Source: Verrucomicrobiota bacterium
Lineage (GTDB): Bacteria > Verrucomicrobiota > Verrucomicrobiia > CAIQCK01
Reading direction: 5' to 3'
Length of the DNA stretch: 64,000 nt
NCBI GenBank assembly: GCA_016222825.1
Contig: JACRQF010000015.1
Location: 361,646-425,645, forward strand
The translations under genes were made by a program, and so were the position numbers. This document shows, in pieces, positions 54,187-63,572 of the stretch. Positions within the stretch are counted from its first letter, which is position 1, and each line of letters starts with the position of its first letter. Below the pieces are notes generated by a model. The model did not search any database. It saw nothing but the letters and a program-made list of their open reading frames with translations, and was not told the DNA's origin.

Positions 54187-55923
54187 ATGAAGACATTTCT
54201 AATCTCGGCGGTGATCGGTGTGGCAGTTTGGGGCGGGGCCACGACGCCAAGCGCGAAGGCAACTCCTTTTGAAAGCGACGCCGCGCTGTCGCCGCAGACC
54301 AAGATTGACGAAGCGGTTTTCGCCAGTCTGAAGAAGCTGAACATCGAGCCGGCCAGCATCTGCTCCGACGCGGTGTTTGTCCGGCGCGTCTTCCTCGACC
54401 TCATCGGCACGCTGCCCACGGCGAAAGAGGCGAAAGAGTTTCTGGAGGACAAGGACCCGAAGAAGCGCAGCGCGTTGATTGACCGGCTGATGGAGCGTGA
54501 TGAGTTTGCCGACTACTGGGCGATGAAGTGGGGCGATCTGCTGCGGATCAGGGCGGAGTTTCCCATCAACCTTTGGCCCAATGCGGCGCAGGCGTATCAT
54601 CGGTGGGTTCGCGACAGCCTCCGCGAGAACATGCCGTATGACAAGTTCGTGCGCGAGATGCTCACGTCCAACGGCAGCAACTTTCGCGTCGGCCAGGTCA
54701 ACTTCTACCGCGCCGTCCAGAGCAAGGACCAGGAAACCATCGCGAAGGCCGTCGCGCTGACGTTCATGGGCACGCGGGCGGAGAACTGGCCGAAGGAGCA
54801 ACTGGCCGGCATGGCGCAGTTCTTCTCGAAAATCGCCTTCAAGCAGACCGGGGAGTGGAAAGAGGAGATCATCTTCTTCGATCCCGCCAAGACCGCCACG
54901 CTGGCAACCAACAACCTTGAGCAGGCGACCACGGCGCCGGCGGAACCTGCGGAGAAAAAGAAGAAGGGCGAAGGCTCGAAGCCGGCCAAACTGGCGGCGA
55001 CGTTCCCTGACGGAACCCCGGCCAAGATCGCCGAAGGCCGCGACCCGCGCGTGGTCTTCGCTGACTGGCTGATCTCGCCGAAGAACCCGTGGTTCGGGCG
55101 CAACATCGTCAACCGCGTCTGGTCGTGGTTTCTGGAGCGGGGCATCATCCACGAGCCGGACGACATCCGCCCCGACAACAAGCCGGTGAACCCGGAACTG
55201 CTCGCGTATCTGGAGAAGGAGCTGGTCGCGGGCAAATACGACCTCAAGCATCTCTTCCGGTTGATCCTGAATTCGCAGACGTATCAACTTTCGTCGGTGC
55301 CGAAGTCCAAATCGCCTGAGGCCGAGGCGAACTTTGCGCGCTATCCGCTGCGCCGGCTGGAGGCGGAGGTGCTCATTGACGCGCTGAACCAGATCACCGG
55401 CACGACGGAGAAGTATTCCAGCCCCGTGCCGGAGCCGTTCACGTTCATCCCGGAAGACCAGCGTTCAATCTCTCTGCCTGACTCCAGCATCACCAGTTCG
55501 TTCCTGGAGATGTTCGGCCGGCCGTCGCGCGACACGGGTCTGGAACTGGAGCGCAGCAGCAAGCCCACCACCGACCAGCGGCTGCACATGCTCAACTCCA
55601 GCCATATCCAGCGCAAAATCGAAAACAGTCCGAAGTTACAGGCGCTGTTCTCAGCCGCCTCCGGCGCCGTCAGCAAACCTCCCAAGCCCGCTAAGTTCCG
55701 CAAGGGCGTCAAAGTCGCTCCTCCCGTCAGCACCGGGCCGACCAGCGAGCAGAAAAAGGCGGAGGTCATCAACCAACTTTACCTCACCATCCTCTCCCGA
55801 TTCCCGACGGAGCAGGAGTTGAAGACCGTGGCGGAGTATATGCAGGCCGGTTCCAAGCGCGAGGCGGCGGTGGACCTGGCGTGGGCGTTGGTCAACAGCG
55901 CGGAATTCTTGTATCGGCATTGA
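54187..55923 (+). CDS. Exported DUF1549/DUF1553 protein
   Basis: 578 aa. Signal peptide 1-25. The DUF1549 domain (about 35-220) starts with KIDEAVFASLKKLNIEPASI, VRRVFLDLIGTLPTAKEAKE, then MPYDKFVREMLTSNGSNF. DUF1553 (about 290-575) has FADWLISPKNPWFGRNIVNR, VWSWFLERGIIHEPDDIRP, and ILNSQTYQLSSVP. The usual N-terminal cytochrome-c (PSCyt1) domain is missing, so this copy is shorter than many. In planctomycetes and verrucomicrobia it is nearly always followed by DUF1501, as here. Function unknown; probably surface or periplasmic. Confidence 0.9.
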   Translation: MKTFLISAVIGVAVWGGATTPSAKATPFESDAALSPQTKIDEAVFASLKKLNIEPASICSDAVFVRRVFLDLIGTLPTAKEAKEFLEDKDPKKRSALIDRLMERDEFADYWAMKWGDLLRIRAEFPINLWPNAAQAYHRWVRDSLRENMPYDKFVREMLTSNGSNFRVGQVNFYRAVQSKDQETIAKAVALTFMGTRAENWPKEQLAGMAQFFSKIAFKQTGEWKEEIIFFDPAKTATLATNNLEQATTAPAEPAEKKKKGEGSKPAKLAATFPDGTPAKIAEGRDPRVVFADWLISPKNPWFGRNIVNRVWSWFLERGIIHEPDDIRPDNKPVNPELLAYLEKELVAGKYDLKHLFRLILNSQTYQLSSVPKSKSPEAEANFARYPLRRLEAEVLIDALNQITGTTEKYSSPVPEPFTFIPEDQRSISLPDSSITSSFLEMFGRPSRDTGLELERSSKPTTDQRLHMLNSSHIQRKIENSPKLQALFSAASGAVSKPPKPAKFRKGVKVAPPVSTGPTSEQKKAEVINQLYLTILSRFPTEQELKTVAEYMQAGSKREAAVDLAWALVNSAEFLYRH

Positions 55924-55956
55924 AATCAGAGTCGTAATCGAAAAGGAGCAGTCATC

Positions 55957-57339
55957 ATGAGCATCAAGTTCACTCAGGACAAAGTGGCGGACGTGATCGC
56001 CGACATGCACGGCGGTCGCATCAGCCGGCGCGAAATGTTGCGGCGCGGCCTCGCGGGCACGGCCGGGCTGTTGATGGCCGACTGCTGGTCGGTCCGCGCG
56101 TTCGGCGCCCCGGCGTTGCCCAAAGGCAAGACCGCGAAAGCCAAGTCCGTCATCCAGATCTGGATGTGGGGCGGCCCTTCGCACATGGACACTTTCGACC
56201 TGAAACCCGACTCAGGCCAGGACTACGCTGGCCCGCTCAAGCCGATCCCGACCAACGTGGACGGCGTCCAGATTTGCGAGTTGCTGCCGCAACTGGCCAA
56301 GCAAGCCGACAAATACACCATTATCCGCAGCATGACCCACGGCAACAGCGGCCACGAAACCGCCGCCTACATGGTCCAGACCGCCCGCAAACCCGGCGAC
56401 GGCCAGGTGTATCCCTCGGTCGGCGCGGTTGTCTCGCTCTTCAAGGGCTACAGCGCCGGCTACAAGGGCCTCATCCCGCCCTACATTGTAATGACGCAAC
56501 TCCAGGGCCGATTCTCGGAGGCCGGCTTCCTCGGCTCGCGCGCCAAGCCGTTCGCCACCGGCGGCGACCCGTCGCAAAGCAAGTTTGTCGTCGAGGGCGT
56601 CGTCGCCCAGGGCATCAGCGAGGAGCGGCAGAAGAACCGCCGCGAGTTCCTCCACAAGCTGAACACGCTGGACATGGCGATGCCCGGCAACGACCGGCTC
56701 GCCGCCGCCGCACAGTGCGAGAAACAAGCCTACGACCTCATCCTCGGCGACGCCGGCAAGGTGTTCGACCTCTCGCAGGAGAAGGACGAACTGCGCGACC
56801 GTTATGGCAAGACCAAGTTCGGCCAGGCCTGCCTCGTCGCGCGACGGCTCGTGGAACGCGGCGTGCCCTACGTCACCATCAACTTCGAAGGCTGGGACAC
56901 GCACAAGGGCAACTTCCAGGCCATGCAGCGCAAGTTGCCGGAGTTGGACAAGGGCTTCGCGACGCTCTTGCAGGACCTCGCCGACCGCGGCCTGCTCGAC
57001 AGCACAATCGTCTGGTGGGGCGGCGAGTTTGGCCGCACGCCGAAGATCGCGTGGGAAGCGCCGTGGAACGGCGGACGCCATCACTACGGCAAGGTCTTCA
57101 CCCACGTCGTCGCCGGCGGCGGCTTCAAGGGCGGCCACGTGATCGGCTCGTCCAGCGAAAAAGGCGAAGAGGTCAAGGAGCGTCCGGTTTATCCGGTGGA
57201 CCTCATCAGCAGCATGTATGAATTGCTCGGCATTGACGGCGCCGCGAAGCTGCCGCATCCGCAGGGCCTCGACGTGACCGCGCTGCCCAGCACCCCCGCC
57301 GCCGGCACCACCGGCGGCAAGCTGACGGAAATCATGTGA
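55957..57339 (+). CDS. Tat-type exported DUF1501 protein
   Basis: 460 aa. Near the N-terminus is a twin-arginine-like leader (ISRREMLRRGLAGTAGLLMA). The DUF1501 body has VIQIWMWGGPSHMDTFDLKP (sulfatase/alkaline phosphatase-like metal position), GNSGHETAAYMVQT, YVTINFEGWDTHKG, WWGGEFGRTPKIAWEA and RHHYGKVFTHVVAGGG. The fold is related to alkaline-phosphatase superfamily enzymes. It is 33 bp downstream of the DUF1549/1553 gene, with an AAAGGAG ribosome site, and clearly coupled with it. The substrate is unknown. Confidence 0.9.
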   Translation: MSIKFTQDKVADVIADMHGGRISRREMLRRGLAGTAGLLMADCWSVRAFGAPALPKGKTAKAKSVIQIWMWGGPSHMDTFDLKPDSGQDYAGPLKPIPTNVDGVQICELLPQLAKQADKYTIIRSMTHGNSGHETAAYMVQTARKPGDGQVYPSVGAVVSLFKGYSAGYKGLIPPYIVMTQLQGRFSEAGFLGSRAKPFATGGDPSQSKFVVEGVVAQGISEERQKNRREFLHKLNTLDMAMPGNDRLAAAAQCEKQAYDLILGDAGKVFDLSQEKDELRDRYGKTKFGQACLVARRLVERGVPYVTINFEGWDTHKGNFQAMQRKLPELDKGFATLLQDLADRGLLDSTIVWWGGEFGRTPKIAWEAPWNGGRHHYGKVFTHVVAGGGFKGGHVIGSSSEKGEEVKERPVYPVDLISSMYELLGIDGAAKLPHPQGLDVTALPSTPAAGTTGGKLTEIM

Positions 57340-57346
57340 GCACAGC

Positions 57347-57414
57347 AGGCCAGACACTCCTGTCTGGCCTTCAGAACGGTTGAGCGCAGGCCAGACAAGA
57401 ATGTCTGGCCTGCG
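57347..57414. repeat. Two adjacent palindromes (same family)
   Basis: 57347-57370 (AGGCCAGACA - CTCC - TGTCTGGCCT) and 57385-57414 (CGCAGGCCAGACA - AGAA - TGTCTGGCCTGCG) both contain GGCCAGACA arms. They lie between the DUF1501 stop and the PPC start. The second ends 17 bp before the PPC start codon, so either could lower read-through between the genes. Confidence 0.8.
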
Positions 57415-57430
57415 AGTCTATGGAGCTTTT

Positions 57431-59821
57431 ATGAAGTCATTGCGATGGCATGTGATTCTCGGTTGCGCCGCCCTGCTCGCCGTGGGGCCGGCCTCGCAGG
57501 CGCAGCAAGGGCGGGCGTTTTCGGTGGGTTACTGTTATCCCGCCGGCTGCCAGCAGGGCGCCACCTCGGAGCACATCATCGCCGGCCAGTTCCTCAACAA
57601 CGTCACCAACGTCTTTGTCACCGGCGCGGGCGTGCAGGCCGTCATCACGGATTATTTCAAGGCGACAACCCAGGGCGAGGCGCGGCAGTTGCAGATGGAG
57701 CTTGAGAGGTTGTTCCAGAAACGGCGGTTCCTCATGACGAAGGATCCGTCGCTGGGGAAGATCAAAGGGGTCAAGGGTGGCAAGGCTGGCAAGCCCGGCA
57801 AGTCGTTGCTGCCGCCCGCGACGCCGGAGGATCTGGCTAAAAAATACGCCAACGCCACCTGGACGGACGCGGATGACAAGAGAGTCGCCGAGATTCGCAA
57901 AAAGCTCGCCACGGTTGTCCGCCGGCCCGCCAATCCCGCCATCTCCGAACTCGTCACCGTCCAGATCACCGCGGCGCCCGACGCCGCGCCCGGCCCGCGC
58001 GAAATCCGGCTCGGCACCGCGAATGGATTGTCGAACCCGCTCGTGTTCTGTGTCGGCCAACTGCCGGAGTTTTCCGAGAAGGCGTCGAGAGTCATCGTGG
58101 AACAGAAGAGCGCGGTCGCCAAGACCGCCTTCGGCCCCAAGAGCACGAAGGCCCGCCCCGAAATCCCCGTCAAGCTCCCGGCGACGGTGAACGGCCAGAT
58201 CCTGCCCGGCGAAGTGGACCGCTACCGTTTCACCGCTGCCAAGGGCCAGAAGCTCGTGATGGCCGTCGCCGCGCGGCAACTCATCCCCTACATCTCCGAC
58301 GCCGTGCCGGGTTGGTTCCAAGCCACGCTCTCGCTCTATGACAGCAAGGGCAAGGAACTGGCCTACGACGACGATTTCCGCTTCAACCCCGACCCCGTGC
58401 TCTACTACGAGATTCCTGCCGACGGCGAATATGTCGTCGAGGTCAAGGACTCGATCTTCCGCGGCCGTGAGGACTTCGTTTATCGGATCACCATCGGCGA
58501 GACGCCGTTCATCACCAGCATCTTCCCGCTCGGCGGCCACGTTGGCGAGAAAACCACCGTGGAACTGAAAGGCTGGAACCTCCCCGCCACCACTCTCAAG
58601 CTCGACGACGCCACCCAAGCGCCCGGCATCCATTCGATCAGCGTCCGCAAAGACAATCATGTTTCCAACTTCGTCCCGTTCGCCGTGGACAAGTTGCCGG
58701 AGTGCCTCGCCGAGAAATCCCACGGTGGCAAGTCGCACGTCCAGCGTGTCACGCTGCCGGTCATCATCAACGGCCGCATCGAGAAGGCCGACGACTCCAA
58801 CGTCTTCCATTTCGACGGCAAGGCCGGCGACCGCATCGTTGCCGAGGTCATGGCGCGCCGGCTCAACTCCCCGCTCGACTCGGTGCTCAAGCTCACCGAC
58901 GCCACCGGCAACCAGATCGCGTTCAACGACGACAACACCGACAAGGGCGCCGGCCTCACCACCCATCACGCCGACTCCTACCTCACGGCGACGCTGCCCA
59001 AAGACGGCGCCTACCTGTTGCGCCTGAGCGACACCCAGCACAAGGGCGGCCCCGAATACGCCTACCGTCTCCGCCTCAGCGCGCCGCAGCCCGACTTCGC
59101 CCTCCGCGTCGTCCCCTCCAGCATCAACGCCCGCGTCGGCACGACCGTGCCCGTCACGGTCTATGCGTTGCGCAAGGACGGCTTCACCGGCGACATCGCC
59201 ATCGCGCTGAAGAAAGCCTCCGGTTTCAAGCTGGCCGGCGCGAGGATTCCGGCGAAGGAGGACAAGGTGAAGGTCACGCTGACGATGCCGCCGACACCCC
59301 GCTCGGAACCGGTGACGCTACAGGTCGAAGGCCGCGCCACCATCAACGGACAGGAAGTTGCCCGCGCCGCCGTTCCCGCGCAGGACATGATGCAGGCGTT
59401 CGAATACCGCCACCTCGTCCCATCGCAGGAACTCCAGGTGGCCGTCACCGGCCGCGCCGCGAGCAAGATCAGTCCCGTGAAGGTAGTCGGCGACATGCCC
59501 GTGAAGATTCCCGCCGGCGGCACGGTGAGTTTCAAAATCGCCGCCTCTTCCAAGGACAAGACCTTCAGCAAGAAACTCCACCTGGAACTGGCGGAAGCGC
59601 CGGACGGCATCGCCATCAAGAAAGTCTCGCCGTCGGGTAACGGCATGGAGATTCTGCTGGAGAGCGACGCCGCCAAGGTCACGCCCGGCCAGAAGGGCAA
59701 CCTGCTCGTCGGCGCCTTCCCCCCGAAGCCCGCGAAGACCCCCAAGGCAAAGTCAGCCCCCGGCAAAGCTGGCCCGACCACGATGCTGCCCGCCATCCCC
59801 TACGAGATCGTCCAAAAGTAA
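57431..59821 (+). CDS. Exported PPC-domain protein, copy 1
   Basis: 796 aa from ATG 57431; an in-frame ATG at 57380 lies within the palindromes. Signal peptide 1-25 (ending SQAQ). N-terminal part: SVGYCYPAGCQQGATSEHII, PANPAISELVTVQITAAPD. Then PPC-type beta-sandwich segments: VNGQILPGEVDRYRFTAAKG, ARQLIPYISDAVPGWFQATL, EIPADGEYVVEVKDSIFRGR and a second one from INGRIEKADDSNVFHFDGKA to GAYLLRLSDTQHKGGPEYAY. The C-terminal Ig-like region ends in a Lys/Pro/Ala-rich tail. PPC domains are often found in exported proteases; here no enzyme domain is attached. Clustered with DUF1549/1553-DUF1501. Its paralog follows after 8 bp. Confidence 0.82.
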   Translation: MKSLRWHVILGCAALLAVGPASQAQQGRAFSVGYCYPAGCQQGATSEHIIAGQFLNNVTNVFVTGAGVQAVITDYFKATTQGEARQLQMELERLFQKRRFLMTKDPSLGKIKGVKGGKAGKPGKSLLPPATPEDLAKKYANATWTDADDKRVAEIRKKLATVVRRPANPAISELVTVQITAAPDAAPGPREIRLGTANGLSNPLVFCVGQLPEFSEKASRVIVEQKSAVAKTAFGPKSTKARPEIPVKLPATVNGQILPGEVDRYRFTAAKGQKLVMAVAARQLIPYISDAVPGWFQATLSLYDSKGKELAYDDDFRFNPDPVLYYEIPADGEYVVEVKDSIFRGREDFVYRITIGETPFITSIFPLGGHVGEKTTVELKGWNLPATTLKLDDATQAPGIHSISVRKDNHVSNFVPFAVDKLPECLAEKSHGGKSHVQRVTLPVIINGRIEKADDSNVFHFDGKAGDRIVAEVMARRLNSPLDSVLKLTDATGNQIAFNDDNTDKGAGLTTHHADSYLTATLPKDGAYLLRLSDTQHKGGPEYAYRLRLSAPQPDFALRVVPSSINARVGTTVPVTVYALRKDGFTGDIAIALKKASGFKLAGARIPAKEDKVKVTLTMPPTPRSEPVTLQVEGRATINGQEVARAAVPAQDMMQAFEYRHLVPSQELQVAVTGRAASKISPVKVVGDMPVKIPAGGTVSFKIAASSKDKTFSKKLHLELAEAPDGIAIKKVSPSGNGMEILLESDAAKVTPGQKGNLLVGAFPPKPAKTPKAKSAPGKAGPTTMLPAIPYEIVQK

Positions 59822-59829
59822 GGAGCCTC

Positions 59830-62247
59830 ATGAACTCGTTTCACTCGCTTGCAGTTCCCGCGCTGATGATGTTGCTGGCATTCACGCCGGCCGGCCAGGC
59901 GCAACAACGATCCCGGTCGTTTTCCATCGGCTACGTCTATCCCGCCGGCGCCCGGCAGGGCGCTACCTCGGAGCACGTCATCGCCGGACAGTTCCTCAGC
60001 GGGATCACCAACATCCACGTCACCGGCGGCGGCGTCACGGCGACGATCTGCGATTTCATCCACCCCATCCAAGGCAGGGAACTCAACGACCTGCGCATCC
60101 TCGTGGACGAATTGGTCGCAAAGCGGGCTGTCGTGAAAAGGGACTACAAGACGCTGGAGAACTTTAGGAGTTTCAAAAACGCCAAGGACATCAAGAAGGA
60201 CAGCGCCCAGGAGGACAAGGAAATCGAGGCGCTGAAGAAGAAATACGCCAACGCCACATGGACACCCGATGACGAGAAACAGCTCAACGACGCGCGGCGA
60301 AGGATCGGCTCCGGCGTCCGCCGGCCCGCCAATCCCGCTATCTGCGAGTTGGCCGTCTGCAACATCACCGTCGCACCCAACGCCGAGCCGGGCCAGCGCG
60401 AACTCCGCCTCGTCACCGCCGCTGGCATCTCGAATCCGATGGTGTTCCACATCGGCCAGGCGCCGGAGTTCTCCGAGCCGGCTTCCAAGAACATCGCCCA
60501 GCAAGTCAGCGCCGTCAGCCGGATCGCCGTCTTCCGGAACACCAAGCCCAAGCCGACGATGAGCGTCACGCTGCCCGCGGTCGTCAACGGCCAGATTCTG
60601 CCTGGCGAGGTGGACCGGTTCCGCTTCGTCGCCACCAAGGGCCAGAAGCTTGTCATCGCCGTCAACGCGCAGCAACTCATCCCCTACATTTCCGACGCGG
60701 TGCCGGGCTGGTTCCAAGCCACGCTCTCGCTCTATGACAGCCAGGGCAAGGAGCTGGCCTACACCGACGATTTCCGCTTCAACCCCGACCCGGTCATCTA
60801 CTACGAGGTGCCCGCCGACGGCGAATACGTCATCGAGATCAAGGACTCCATCTATCGCGGTCGCGAGGATTTCGTGTATCGCATCACCATTGGCGAGACG
60901 CCGTTCATCACCAGCATCTTCCCGCTCGGCGGCCCGGTCGGCGGCAAGACGACCGTCGAGTTGAAGGGCTGGAACCTGCCCGCCACCAGCCTCACGATGG
61001 ATGGCGCGAACAAGACGTCCGGCGTCCATCCGCTCTCCATCCGCAAAGGCAGCCAGGTGTCCAACTTCGTCCCGTTCGCGGTGGACAACCTGCCGGAGTG
61101 CCTCGCCGAAAAATCCCGCGGCGGCAAGTCGCACGCCCAGCGTGTCACGCTGCCCATCATCATCAACGGCCGCATCCAAAAGCCCGACGACTCTAGCGTC
61201 TTCTGCTTCGACGGCAAGGCCGGCCAGGAAATCGTCGCCGAGGTCCTGGCGCGCCGGCTCAACTCCCCGCTCGACTCGGTGCTCAAGCTCGCCGACGCCA
61301 CCGGCAACCAGATCGCGTTCAACGACGACAACACCGACAAGGGCGCGGGCCTGACGACGCACCACGCCGATTCCTACCTCACCGCGACGCTGCCCAAGGA
61401 CGGCGCTTACCTGCTCTACATCCGCGACACGCAGCACAAAGGCGGCCCCGAGTATGGCTACCGCCTCCGCATCAGCGCGCCGCGGCCCGATTTCGCGTTG
61501 CGCGTCGTGCCCTCCAGCCTCAACGCCCGCACAGGCAACAGCGTCCCCGCCACCGTCTATGCGCTGCGCAAGGACGGTTTCAACGACCCGATCTCGATCC
61601 AACTGAAAGACGCGCCGCCGGGATTCAAACTCGACAAAGTGGTGATTCCAGCCAACACCAACCAAGTGAAGATCACGCTCGCCACGCCGCTCGCGCCCCG
61701 CAGTGAACCCGCCACGCTCCAGCTCGAAGGCCGCGCCACAGTCAACGGCGGCGAAATCGTCCACGCCGCCGTTCCCGCGCAGGACATGATGCAGGCGTTT
61801 GAATATCGCCATCTTGTTCCCTCGCAGGAACTCGAAGTGACCGTGGGAGGCGTTTTCATGCCGAAGGGCGCCGGCGCTTCCGTGAAAATCCTCAGTGACC
61901 TGCCCGTGAAGATCCCCGCCGGCGGCACGGCCAGGGTCAGGCTCGCTGCGCCCGCCAAAGCCGCGGGCAGGATTCGTTTGGAACTGGCCGAAGCGCCTGC
62001 GGGCATCGTTATCAAGAGCGTCTCCCCATCGGACGGCGGCCTCGAAGTCGAACTCGGCGGCGACGCCGCCAGACTCAAGCCCGGCCAGAAAGGCAATCTC
62101 ATTGTGGCCGCTTATCCGGCACCGCCACCCCCGCCGCCGCCTTCCAAGAGAAACAAGGTGAAGCCGCCGCCGAAGCCGCAGCCCGTCTATAAAGGCAAAC
62201 CGCTCGGAATTCTCCCGCTCATTTCCTACGAAGTCGTCGCGCGGTAA
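59830..62247 (+). CDS. Exported PPC-domain protein, copy 2
   Basis: 805 aa, colinear with copy 1 over its full length. Signal peptide 1-25 (ending GQAQ), SIGYVYPAGARQGATSEHVI, then a longer charged region (about 85-150). PPC segments VNGQILPGEVDRFRFVATKG and INGRIQKPDDSSVFCFDGKA. Stretches such as ARRLNSPLDSVLKLADATGN and NDDNTDKGAGLTTHHADSYL are nearly identical to those of copy 1. The C-terminal part differs more and ends in a polyproline, Lys-rich tail. A tandem duplication is the simplest explanation. Confidence 0.82.
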   Translation: MNSFHSLAVPALMMLLAFTPAGQAQQRSRSFSIGYVYPAGARQGATSEHVIAGQFLSGITNIHVTGGGVTATICDFIHPIQGRELNDLRILVDELVAKRAVVKRDYKTLENFRSFKNAKDIKKDSAQEDKEIEALKKKYANATWTPDDEKQLNDARRRIGSGVRRPANPAICELAVCNITVAPNAEPGQRELRLVTAAGISNPMVFHIGQAPEFSEPASKNIAQQVSAVSRIAVFRNTKPKPTMSVTLPAVVNGQILPGEVDRFRFVATKGQKLVIAVNAQQLIPYISDAVPGWFQATLSLYDSQGKELAYTDDFRFNPDPVIYYEVPADGEYVIEIKDSIYRGREDFVYRITIGETPFITSIFPLGGPVGGKTTVELKGWNLPATSLTMDGANKTSGVHPLSIRKGSQVSNFVPFAVDNLPECLAEKSRGGKSHAQRVTLPIIINGRIQKPDDSSVFCFDGKAGQEIVAEVLARRLNSPLDSVLKLADATGNQIAFNDDNTDKGAGLTTHHADSYLTATLPKDGAYLLYIRDTQHKGGPEYGYRLRISAPRPDFALRVVPSSLNARTGNSVPATVYALRKDGFNDPISIQLKDAPPGFKLDKVVIPANTNQVKITLATPLAPRSEPATLQLEGRATVNGGEIVHAAVPAQDMMQAFEYRHLVPSQELEVTVGGVFMPKGAGASVKILSDLPVKIPAGGTARVRLAAPAKAAGRIRLELAEAPAGIVIKSVSPSDGGLEVELGGDAARLKPGQKGNLIVAAYPAPPPPPPPSKRNKVKPPPKPQPVYKGKPLGILPLISYEVVAR

Positions 62248-62419
62248 TCGCCAACGCCACGAACGGAAGGGTTCCAGCGGTCAACGCCGCGCGGAACATA
62301 CGAGCGGACGCATCCTGCGGGCCGGCGAATGCGCAGCAGAATCCGTTGAACTATCTCGGCGCGCGTAGTAGCATCCGCGCCCCAGAAACAGCAAACGCAA
62401 CTGTTGGAGAACCACTCAC

Positions 62420-63523
62420 ATGATCGCCACCTTCATCGCTCCGAGAAAATATGTGCAGGGCCGCGGCGTCCTTCAGGACGCCGGCAATTACATCAGCAAG
62501 ATCGGTAGGAAGCCGCTCGTCTTGTGGGATGCGCGCGTCAAAGGCGTCGTCGGCGAGGCGTTGCTGGCGAGCTTGAAGGCGGCGAAGCTGGAGGTCGAGG
62601 ACGTGCAGTTCCGCGGCGAGGCCACCAAGGCCGAGGCGGCGCGCGTCGCGCAGATTGCCAAGGAGCGCGGCGCGGATGTCATCGTCGCCGTCGGCGGCGG
62701 CAAGACGCTCGACACCGCCAAGGCTTCCGCCGCCCAGGCCAGCACGAAAATGGTTACCTGCCCGACGATGGCCTCCACGGATTCGCCCACCAGTTCGTTC
62801 ACCGTCTGGTATGACGAGAAGGGCGTCTGCCAGGGCTTCGAGAGTTGGGGCGTGAACCCCGACCTTGTGCTCGTGGACACGCAGGTCATTGCGCAAGCGC
62901 CGGTGCGGGCGTTCGTGGCGGGCATGGGCGACGCGCTCTCGACGTGGCTGGAGGCTGAGGCTGTCCACAAGACCCGCGGGCAGAATCTCGCCGGTGGAAT
63001 TTCCACGATGGCGGCGCTGGCCATCGCGCGGCTCTGCTACGACACGGTGATGACCCACGGCATCGAAGCGAAACGCGCCGTCGAGCAAAAGGTGGTCAAT
63101 CCCGCCGTGGATAAGGTCGTCGAAGCCAACACGCTGCTCTCGGGCATCGGCTTTGAGAGTTGCGGCGTGGCGACGGCGCACATGATCGCCAACTGCCTGC
63201 CCGGTTTCCCCGAATGCCACGGCATGATGCACGGCGAGGAGGTCGGCTTCGGCATCATCAGCCAGCTTTGCCTCGACGACGAGATGCCGGTGGACGAGAT
63301 GAACCGGATTGTGGACTTCATGATTGCCGTCGGCCTGCCGGTGACGTTCGCCGACATCCATCTCGACGGCGTCACGCGCGAGCGGCTGAAGAAGATCGGC
63401 GACATCTGCGCCGGCCCCGGCTCGCTCTGTCACCTCCATCCGTTCAAAGTCACCAGCGACAGCATCGTGGACGCGATGTTCGCCGCCGATGCGCTGGGGC
63501 GGGAGAGGAAGAAGCGGATTTGA
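62420..63523 (+). CDS. gldA: Glycerol dehydrogenase
   Basis: 367 aa, the family length. MIATFIAPRKYVQGRGVLQD, an NAD segment IVAVGGGKTLDTAKASA, PTMASTDSPTSSFTVWYDEK, and metal-binding residues in GMGDALSTWLEAEA (Asp), GVATAHMIANCLPG (His) and CHGMMHGEEVGFG (His). The enzyme converts glycerol to dihydroxyacetone with NAD and Zn2+. It has an upstream gap of 172 bp and no partner glycerol genes nearby. Confidence 0.92.
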   Translation: MIATFIAPRKYVQGRGVLQDAGNYISKIGRKPLVLWDARVKGVVGEALLASLKAAKLEVEDVQFRGEATKAEAARVAQIAKERGADVIVAVGGGKTLDTAKASAAQASTKMVTCPTMASTDSPTSSFTVWYDEKGVCQGFESWGVNPDLVLVDTQVIAQAPVRAFVAGMGDALSTWLEAEAVHKTRGQNLAGGISTMAALAIARLCYDTVMTHGIEAKRAVEQKVVNPAVDKVVEANTLLSGIGFESCGVATAHMIANCLPGFPECHGMMHGEEVGFGIISQLCLDDEMPVDEMNRIVDFMIAVGLPVTFADIHLDGVTRERLKKIGDICAGPGSLCHLHPFKVTSDSIVDAMFAADALGRERKKRI

Positions 63524-63572
63524 GGCAAGCTGCCTAACATGAGTCTGTCTTGTGGTGGAGACACTCGCGAGC

